Part shown: positions 56,205 through 64,000 of the stretch, piece by piece | Numbering within the stretch: position 1 is the first letter of the stretch | How the letters are laid out: the number at the start of each line of letters is the position of its first letter | Source: Agrypnia vestita | Taxonomy: Eukaryota > Arthropoda > Insecta > Trichoptera > Phryganeidae | Direction of reading: 5' to 3' | Assembly (NCBI GenBank): GCA_016648135.1 | Contig: JADDOH010010367.1 | Location: 1 to 64,000, forward strand | DNA: 64,000 nt | Notes under the pieces: model-generated | Databases searched by the model: none | What the model was told of the DNA's origin: nothing | What the model saw: only the letters and a program-made list of their open reading frames with translations | Position numbers and translations under genes: made by a program

Positions 56205-56425
56205 ACTATTCACTGTCTTGTATTATGTTGTTTGTTAAAGTGATGGCCGGTGTCCAGAATGCCAGTGGGTAGCCAATGCCGAATTTCCTGGATGGCGATG
56301 TCAACCCTTCTAAAAATTGTGCGCGCTGTTTATCCCACGTGCACCTTCTCGCATTCTTGACAGTCGAGTCTACATATGTACACCGTCCTTTCCCAGACAG
56401 CCTCATTTCTTTGCTGATCTCAACT
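56205..56425 (-). pseudogene. Penelope-like GIY-YIG endonuclease fragment
   Basis: Minus strand, allowing frame changes: GRTVYICRLDCQECEKVHVG, then TAR and DIAIQEIRHW, ILDTGHHFNKQHN. Penelope-like retroelement proteins end in a GIY-YIG domain with the order G-(I/V)Y-x-(L/I)-x-C-x-x-C-x-K-x-Y-(I/V)GQT-x-R, then H/A-x-x-x-x-x-x-GH-x-(F/I). All these parts are here in order, with an in-frame stop in place of the expected Gln after VG. No reverse transcriptase core found. Confidence 0.65.
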
Positions 56426-57050
56426 GTTCGTGACTCTGATGCTGATGGTCCCGAATACCGTCATGATATCTCATTTCTTAATAGTTATGGCAATTTTATC
56501 GGAAACGTTTTGAACAAAAGGCGATGCCTTTGATGTTGACCCTTTGCCTTCTGTATGTTTACCGGGTCGATCAGACTTCACTCTTACGTATGCTGTATCG
56601 ATCGCCTTATTTTTCCTATTCGTCTTGATACATCAGTATTTCCCTCGTCGCTAAAGTGTTCACAAGGCCCCTGGATGCAACGGTTGGTAACGGTTCGCGC
56701 GGGTTAGCTTTCTATGTACGGCTTGCATGTCACTGCTATAATTATAATAATATTATTTCATCTGATTACTGCACCTTTCTAGTTATCGTATTAATTTGTT
56801 ATTTAATATCCGTTTCCTAAATTTCAGCTTACATAGATATCTTTTTGAATTACAAAACATATATGCTAAAGAAACTACTACATGGACTCAACGGGTTTAA
56901 TCTGTGCCGTTATGCTAGCAACTCTCGGTTATGTCAGTAAATTCCTTTAAGAAGTACACTCAGTGTTTTGTCAGTATACTATGAATTTACATAACAAAAG
57001 TTATTAGTTTGAAACTATTTATTATTATTTTTATAATTAAATTCTTTATA

Positions 57051-57519
57051 TTAGTTTCGCCGCCGTACGTGTGTGGAAATGCCTTGGAAGTGAAAATTAA
57101 CACACTTCCCGTCATCCAATCGAACTGAAATTTTGCACGTCGACTCGACGTCTATGACAACTATTTTGACAACTTTTTTAGTATGTACGGTGTACGATGA
57201 CGGACGCTTCGCCACCATTGCACGCGGGTCTGATATTAGAAAAAAAGATTCTCTTTCCAATCGCTGCCGATATGATTGACAATAAATGACACCTGAGATA
57301 CACTGGGCCAAAGCTAACTATGACACAGTGGACAAGGTGTACTTGCGGTTTTCCTGGAACGTCAGGTGCCGCTTCAATCGCAATTCTCCTGGCTTCGTCG
57401 AATCCGGAACAGTTGGTGTGTCTCTTCCAGAAGGCTAAATTGAACTGATTTGAACACACACGAAGAGGAATGTCGGTTCTCATCGAGAAACAACACCTGA
57501 CACGCATTTCAACTGTCAC
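57051..57519 (-). CDS. Overlapping minus frames next to a CpG/CCAAT-rich patch, unrecognised
   Basis: Two minus frames: 57519-57178 (113 residues: CCFSMRTDIPLRVCSNQF, FWKRHTNCSGFDEARRIAIE, APDVPGKPQVHLVHCVIVSF) and 57311-57051 (86 residues, ending VRLDDGKCVNFHFQGISTHV). The first could be a first coding exon: a CAG|GTGTCA donor-like site follows GPVYLR. No family recognised. The amino-acid order looks less random than other frames here, but this is weak evidence. Confidence 0.25.
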
Positions 57520-57539
57520 TGCGCGGATTTAAAAAAAAA

Positions 57540-57660
57540 TAGAATCCTGGCTAGCGATTGGCGCAGAACACATCGGGCGCCGGCTCAACCAATCAAAACA
57601 TGGCGCGGCCCGCGCGCGGCGATTACGAAACACACGGTTATTCAGGCTGTTTTCGTTTTT
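57540..57660 (-). promoter_or_regulatory. Promoter-like CpG-rich patch with CCAAT boxes
   Basis: CGATTGGC and ACCAATC boxes about 40 bp apart, then CATGGCGCGGCCCGCGCGCGG, in otherwise AT-rich DNA. About 20-60 bp upstream of the minus-strand ATG at 57519. It could instead be the GC-rich end of a TIR element. Confidence 0.25.
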
Positions 57661-59095
57661 CATGAGAAAAAATCGTCGACCGAGAGCTTAGTTGCAAAAA
57701 TTTAAAGTTCTCCAGACGGAAGCAGCCCGCCGACGTCTTTGGGAAATACATTCATCGCGGGACGTCGCTCCTCCTCAGAATTGACTCGAATTTCAGTTTT
57801 TTTTCCATTTGTATCCGAAAAACCACTTTGCAACGTTAATAACTTTGCGAGTTTTTGTTTGATCCTGAAAATGAAAAGTTTTCCCGAAACCCTCTTTGGG
57901 ACCTGATTTTTATTTTATTTTTCGGGACCCACCCCCTGCCTCCACCCTTTTTCTCAAAAAAGAAATTTTCTTTTCTTTTTTAGAATCTTTTTCATTTGCA
58001 ATTAAATGTGTTTAAGGAAAAAATCAAAAATATTAATAGTGCAAAAAGTGAAAAATCCGGCCGTCTTTCTTTGTATGTTTTACTTTTGCATCCGTATCTT
58101 TCTCGCGGCTTGACAAAAATAAAACCCAGTTTTTGTTTTTTTTTTTCCGAGCGCAATGTTTCTGCGACGGTTAGCATAGTTTGAATGAAATTAAAAAATC
58201 AAGTATCACGTTCGAATAATAGTTAAAGGTGCCATCTTTTGCCCATTTTAGGATTTTTTTTAACCCCCCCAGTTTTTTAAATAATTCGGTTAAAATAATC
58301 GTAGCGAGGTGCGACATCTTCCTACAAGCGTGATAGTACAGTGGCTTTATTCTCTATGTAAAAATCATGATTAGTTTCAGACGTAGAGTTTAACTTTTCA
58401 ATCTTTTTTTTATTTTTTTTACTTTTTTTTTGTATTTTTTTAGCAAAGTTACAAGCAAAAACAGAATTATCGTACACCAAATCTGGAATTATTTTCAAAC
58501 GATATTAATTTTTTTCTCCAAGATGCTAAGAACGGCGCTCGAAAGGTTAGGTTCTTGAATAATCACACTTGGGTAACTTCATTATGATAAAGCAGTATAG
58601 GTGAAAATTAATCGTTCCTAGAAGTATCCATCCTATACAGAGAAGATGTTTGAATAAGTTTAAATGACATCCAATTGACAAAAATTCTGCATACTGGACT
58701 TTTCCTTGCTATAAAGAATTTATAACGAAAACTTTGTTCTTATGGGTTAAATTATTTAAAATTAATTACAATACATTATTAGAAATAATTTGTCGTATTA
58801 TATTATTCCCAATAAGCTAGGAAACTCGGTCCGGGAAGAACAACATTATACGCTACGATAAATAACATTATCTTTATTACGAGTATTATAAAAATTTCTT
58901 ACTGTTTAATCAGAAAATACGAAAATAGCACAAAGAAATGAAAATATTCTGCCTATACAGATACTGACAATGTAAAAATAAACTCTAATGAAAGAAAGCA
59001 TCATGGTTTACATAGCTTTAAAAAAAATATTTTTAAGAGCAGTATTTTTTTGTTTCTGGAAACTTTAATTCTCTAGATAATTGCGTTTAAACGAT
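57661..59095. other. Unassigned AT-rich region
   Basis: Many T-homopolymer tracts, no gene or clear repeat. Confidence 0.4.
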
Positions 59096-59099
59096 ATAA

Positions 59100-59513
59100 A
59101 GGGTGTCTCACAGCCAGTAGCAAAAATTACAGGTGGATAACTAGCCTTCATAATGGTAACCTGCCGAAAATGTTCAAGCATAGCTACGGAGATACGCTAT
59201 CAAATTTTGCATTTATTTCAATATATTCGACAAATTTTTTGTAAAAAGTTGAACTATCATTACAGTAACTTATATCGAAAACGAAAAAATCATTCACCCT
59301 AATACAAGTTGAATAAAATGATAAAAGCCTTTCAAAAATTGAAATTACAAGGTTTTTGTTACTTTATTTGAGGTGTATTGAAACGAATAAATTTTTTATA
59401 ATCGATATAAGTTATTGTAATAATAGTTCAACTTTTTCAACATTTTCGACTCATAATCAAATTAGGAATCTAGCTGTAAAGTTTTTGCTATTAGCTATTG
59501 ACACCCTGTATTG
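59100..59513. mobile_element. Palindromic MITE, relative of 43434-43978
   Basis: Ends AGGGTGTCTCACAGCCAGTA and complement CAGGGTGTCAATAGCTAATA, both continuing GCAAAAA. Internal words CGAAAATGTTCAAGCATAGC, GGAGATACGC, ATTACAGTAAC(T)TATATCGA link it to 43434-43978. Confidence 0.65.
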
Positions 59514-59956
59514 TAGGGAATTATCAGATTAAAAAAATATTTTAAATCTATGTAAGCGCAAATAACTCGTAAAACATAACATGGTAATATTATGCGCAGC
59601 GAAATTGAGTAATATTTAACATTAAAAATAAAATAGTGTTTGATGGTCAACAATAAAATCAAGAAACAAAAATATTTACATTCAATTTTCGTAATTATTG
59701 GGTCTATATGCTTTTATTTGTGTCCAATAAATACATATTTAAACGGTTTTGCAAATAGAGATAAACATGTCACATCATTTACACTCGCCAAATAAAATAA
59801 GGATAAATCATTATTTCAAACTTCATACGGACGACTTCATAACTCATAAAATTATTCCAGGTCACATTAAAATTAAAAACGCAAATGAAAAGTTAGCGGA
59901 TCATTATCCATTCATTCCAAAACCGTAAACTAAACCGCAACGATTAAAAATAACAT

Positions 59957-60533
59957 TGTCACGGAATGGCAAGCAGAAGGAAAAGCGCACTCTCCGAATC
60001 CCTCGCAATATGACAAAACACTATCGTAGGATCTAGAACAATCTACAATTATCCAAAAGTTTCGGGAAACGTTTAAAAATAACTGGAACAACCGAGAAAC
60101 TAGAATAATCTAGAAAGTACGAGAATATCAGATTATGAATAAGGAACTACGCCACGGCGCGGTTGTTGTCGTGCTTGACAGTTCAGTGCGAAGTCGGCCG
60201 CTAGCCACGAGAAGATGCATAGTGTGGCCAGTCGTGAGGTAATTCAAGCGATAAATAAAAGCGAATGATCGAGCGGAGTACGTAGTGGTGAAATAAACTA
60301 ATAAGCAAATAGCCTGAATTGGATGGAATGTTCCAGTGAATGTTAAAGACGTGTTACCCAGCGATAATAAGGTGTTCATAAACATGTGATATATTGCGAT
60401 GTAGTTTGGATTAAAGAATAAATTCGTGTTGAGTGACTTTGTATATTAAATAAATAATTAATTATTAATTAATAAATCGCTAATTGATTTCCAGTGTTTT
60501 CATTCATTCTTCCCGCAGCCACGACACGTGACA
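59957..60533 (+). mobile_element. Solo LTR, TGTCACG...CGTGACA
   Basis: TGTCACGGAATGGCAAGC at the start and GCCACGACACGTGACA at the end give 7-bp inverted termini within TG...CA. AATAAA-like motifs occur in the second half. No adjacent gag-pol sequence, primer-binding site or second LTR, so a solo LTR. Target duplication unclear. Related copies: 51667-52180 and 16216-16500. Confidence 0.75.
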
Positions 60534-60581
60534 ATATTAATAATTTTCGCGTAGTGATAAGAATGTTTCATATATACCACA

Positions 60582-61305
60582 CCCGGTAATAATAGGAACA
60601 TTCGTCATTTTTTTTATTTACAAATATTGAGGTGATGCTACATTAAAAGTTTGGCAAGAGGTAAAAATACAAATAAAAAAGTAGGCCATGATGATGCCAT
60701 ACATCGCTGTCCAATTTCGAGGATTTGACTTCCTTCTTAAATTGCTCGTATTTTGAAAAGTTTCTTTCTTTAAATTTGTTTTGAGACAACAATATATTGT
60801 ACCGTTGAACTCCCAAGTTATATTTAATTTATCAATGCAGTGGGATCATGTACGAACGAATATGTAAATAAAGAATTTATTCTATGTATTATCATCAAGA
60901 AAATTGATGTTATATAGGAGTAGTTTTTTAAATGATGGCGAATCTGCAAGAATATCAGCATCAATGTACGCTGCTCATCTCAGCACAGGTTCTTCCTAGT
61001 GAGGTGAATGGCTCCTTTTCCTACCGGCATGTATAATAAATAAATAAATATTAAGGTCAGCACAATACATATTATACGAATCTACGACATATTCTTGTGA
61101 TGGGAGAAAATACCCAACATTATCAGAAATCCAACTTATTCTAAAGAACTCTTAGTTTCTTATACCATGTTCAAATACTTATCCTTTTAAGTGAAGTTTC
61201 AATTTTTCCTTTGAAATATAATGTAAAAATTTTTCTTTGTATTACCTATAAATTGAGTAATAAGAGATTTAACTGTACGTAAATCATTTAAATAATATAT
61301 ACATA
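60582..61305 (-). repeat. LINE 3' tail, left copy (A-B)
   Basis: Block A (60582-60648) and block B (60649-61305) are, on the minus strand, the 3' UTR-like tail that directly follows the LINE frame at 61320-61850. Both blocks are repeated inverted at 61911-62632. Confidence 0.75.
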
Positions 61306-61319
61306 TTTTAGTGTTCTTT

Positions 61320-61850
61320 TTCCATACTTATTTATGACCTTCGGTATTCGTAGTCCTTCTTTAACCGTTAATCTGGTACTATATTTATGAATCAAACTAT
61401 GCTTATATGTCCCATCTTCATTATATCGTGTAATTAGTTTGTACCACAAAATAGCATTAATTGGCAAAGAGCCTTGTTTCTTGAAGAGTTCATGTATAAC
61501 TTTAGTAGCACTTTCTTTATTTATTAATTTAATTACCGAATTTTGAATATTTAGTATTTTTCTAATATTAGTTTTGCAAGACAGACTCTAACTAGTTATT
61601 CCATATCTTATTACCGATTCCGCTAAAGATTGATATATAGTTTTTATATCTGTATCGGAACATAATATTTAATCTTGTGCATACATTCCAATACAGTTCT
61701 CAATCTCTTACATACCTTATTTACCTGGATATCCCATTTGAAAAATGTATCAATGATAATACCAAGATCTACGTATTCATTAACTAATTCAATTTTTTCA
61801 CAATTACATGATACATTAAATCCGGAAAGCATTAAATTGCGGTACATTAC
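61320..61850 (-). pseudogene. LINE reverse transcriptase C-terminal region
   Basis: Minus strand. From 61847: FNVSCNCEKIELVNEYVDLG then IIIDTFFKWDIQVNKVCKRL, the Y-x-(D/Y)LG-(I/V)-x-(I/L)D block found just after the RT core, then SLAESVIRYGITS, NIQNSVIKLINKES and ELFKKQGSLPINAILWYKLI. All are standard downstream motifs (YG-x-x-x-W, LQ-x-x-x-x-K-x-I, L-x-x-x-x-x-x-LP-x-x-x-x). One stop occurs at the YG...W position. The catalytic FADD core is absent. Confidence 0.8.
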
Positions 61851-61910
61851 ATTTAAACTTAATTATTTAAATGTAATATACTGTAATTGTCAATATTTAC
61901 AAAAATATAT

Positions 61911-62640
61911 TTAATGTAGCATCACCTCAATATTTGTAAATAAAAAAAATGACGAATGTTCCTATTATTACCAGGTGTATATATTATTTAAATGGTTTAC
62001 GTACAGTTAAATATTTTATTACTCAATTTATAGGTAATACAAAGAAAAATTTTACATTATATTGCAAAGGAAAAATTGAAACTTCACTTAAAAGGATAAG
62101 TATTTGAACATGGTATAAGAAACTAAGAGTTCTTTAGAATAAGTTGGCTTTTTGACAATGTTGGGTATTTTCTCCCATCACAAGAATATGTCGTAGATTC
62201 ATATAATATATATTGTCCTGACCTTAATATTTATTTATTATACATGCCGGTAGGAAAAGGAGCCATTCACCTCACTAGGAAGAACCTGTGCTGAGATGAG
62301 TAGCGTACATTGATGCTGATATTCTTGCAGATTCGCCATCATTTAAAAAACTACTATTATACAACATCAATTTTCTTGATGATAATACATAGAATCAATT
62401 CTTTATTTACTTATTCGTTCGTACATGATCGCACTGCATTGATAAATTAAATATAACTTGGGAGTTAAACGGTACAATATATTGTTGTCTCAAAACAAAT
62501 TTAAAGAAAGAAAATTTTCAAAATACGAGCAGTTTAAGAAGGAAGTCAAATCCTTGAAATTGGTCATCGATGTATTGCATCATTGCCTACTTTTTTATTT
62601 GTATTTTTACATCTTGCCAAACTGTGTTTACAGTTCCAAC
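61911..62640 (+). repeat. LINE 3' tail, right copy, inverted and permuted
   Basis: A' (61911-61979) is the complement of block A and B' (61979-62632) the complement of block B, with few differences. A simple inverted repeat would give B' before A', but here A' comes first. Confidence 0.75.
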
Positions 62641-62756
62641 GGATTTCATTAAAGTTTATGTACATTTCATTATTTATTTTGTCCTTGTCCTTAATTTATG
62701 TATAATATAAATTGTCCTTAATTTATAATATAATATAAAACTACAGTATTTAATAA

Positions 62757-63100
62757 ATAAATAAATATAGCTTTATTCCAGAATGTGGAGAAGTTCGAGC
62801 AATCCCACACATTCCATATATGAATAGGTAGGTACATACATTAAATTATCATATAAAAGAAAACTTTTATGCTTTTAAGTCTCCACTTCACAAATCACTG
62901 TAGTATTTCTTTAGTGTTTTTTCTATATTTTTGTCACGTTAAGTTTTTTATTCTATCCTGTAGTTTGTTGAATAATTTTGATATTACGCACTCTTTGGTC
63001 CAGTCTCTGTAATAATTGTTTTTTTTATTTCAAGTTTCTTATTATTATTATTTCAAATGTTTTGTCTAATAAAAACTTCGACTTCGAATTTGACTTGGAA
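62757..63100 (-). repeat. Antisense LINE 3' end
   Basis: TAAATAAATAAATATAGCTT at 62752-62775 is a reversed (ATTT)n-type LINE tail. On the minus strand further up, FLLDKTFE occurs near 63080, like the usual last residues of CR1/Jockey-type ORFs (KFLL-x-KTFY). The rest is decayed. Confidence 0.4.
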
Positions 63101-64000
63101 ATACTTCTCCTATAAAATCAAGTGCTTAGAATGTAATAATACAGTTGTGATTTATTTATAAAAATCACTGTTTGTATTTTCCGTACAAAATGAATAAATA
63201 AATACATGTACGTATGTTGCTAGAGCAAGCTGCACGTGTATGTGTGTACGTAGTTGGGCGTAGTGGGCTGAGTTTGTAATAAGTAATAATTTTTTTTTTT
63301 TTATATATTTCTATATATTCTGTTTGCGTCTCGTTAAAAATAAAATAAAACACTGGACGTAGATTGGCAGAAAAATACGATAGCATGCTAGTCTTTTGGC
63401 TAGTAAAGGGCTATAGTTAATGAAATGATTATATAATACTGTGTGATTTCAGAAAGCAATTGGCGATTTTCCACCATTAAGCAGTGTCAGACATGCCAAG
63501 CTTGATCGGTCATAATGTTTATATTATTAAAATAGCCTACTTACAGCATTTAAGTCTTAGTAGCGTTTTACACAACTATGGTCCTAGGTCATAAGCATGG
63601 TCCAATCACAATTTCGCACGAAGATACTGATATTTAAAAAACTATCGACATGTAGTGAGGCATTAAAGTATTAAATGACGGCAAAAGTTGAATGTTTTTT
63701 TGCATTGAAACATAATTTAGACATCTCGTTTATTTATTATCTTATCAAAAGTCATTGAGAGATACCGATTTCACCTGAACTCTTCACCGGCAAAATTTCT
63801 CAGCCATTTGCAATCATATGGAGATTTCTGGTACGATAGGTAATTTCATGTTTTTATACATTTAGTAAGTATTATGACCATTGCAAACGTTATTTAATTG
63901 TTGTGAAAATAATAAAGTTCAATATACATTTCTCATATAAATAGCTTCATCTGCGTGAGGCTTGTATAATTTATTTTAATTAATGATCATCCCTCTTTGA
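63101..64000. other. Unassigned stretch to window end
   Basis: AT-rich, no gene or element recognised. Confidence 0.4.

Noticed and set aside
1..64000. CRISPR arrays, operons, prophage or bacterial defence systems
   Set aside because: Introns, SINE/LINE/Helitron/mariner content and an insect-type Scratch exon show this is animal nuclear DNA; no regular spacer-repeat array is present.

Overview
This window is AT-rich, intron- and repeat-dominated animal DNA, almost certainly from an insect. The only convincing host gene is the last coding exon of a Scratch-type (Snail superfamily) zinc-finger transcription factor on the minus strand at 25032-25996. It is a sharp GC-rich island in AT-rich surroundings. 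No rRNA, tRNA gene, CRISPR array or bacterial operon signal was seen. Order-level placement is not possible from what is visible.

Everything else I can name is transposon-derived. 0-10 kb: a Harbinger deletion derivative (296-923), pogo/Tigger-like ends (1085-1590 and 8032-9150), a TA-flanked element carrying a small spliced helix-turn-helix reading frame (2331-3666), and a hAT element (4796-6233) with a Harbinger MITE inserted in it. 10-19 kb: a large palindromic element split by a hAT element with a perfect 8-bp target duplication, a mariner 3' remnant, a piggyBac derivative flanked by TTAA, an LTR fragment, C-rich tandem repeats, SINE relics and small TIR elements. 19-25 kb is mostly anonymous. 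26.6-31.5 kb: two nested TTA-type MITEs, then a decayed two-gene Harbinger (transposase plus MADF-BESS protein) that is itself split by a TGGCCA-rich TA element and carries a LINE piece. 32-41 kb: Helitron ends with about 125-bp minisatellites, RTE-type LINE ends and a second, longer TGGCCA element. 43-52 kb: a palindromic MITE, a tRNA-derived SINE, perfect hairpins, a 1.6-kb Harbinger derivative, a nearly intact cecropia-type mariner inserted in a LINE, a solo-LTR-like copy and a Helitron. 55-64 kb: a 4-copy minisatellite, a TTA MITE, Penelope-like GIY-YIG remnants, a CpG/CCAAT-rich patch next to an open frame, another solo LTR and an oddly permuted inverted LINE tail.

The strongest unexplained signal is a short structure, CTGA(A/T)GA then a hairpin then GAAAC. 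It recurs in several otherwise unrelated repeats (about 10.1, 11.9, 23.0, 28.66, 34.97, 40.3, 47.95 and 54.97 kb). It has the order of parts of a hammerhead ribozyme core, and some copies lie in repeats that seem linked to Penelope-like retroelements. All calls are by eye from sequence; no alignment or database search was run.
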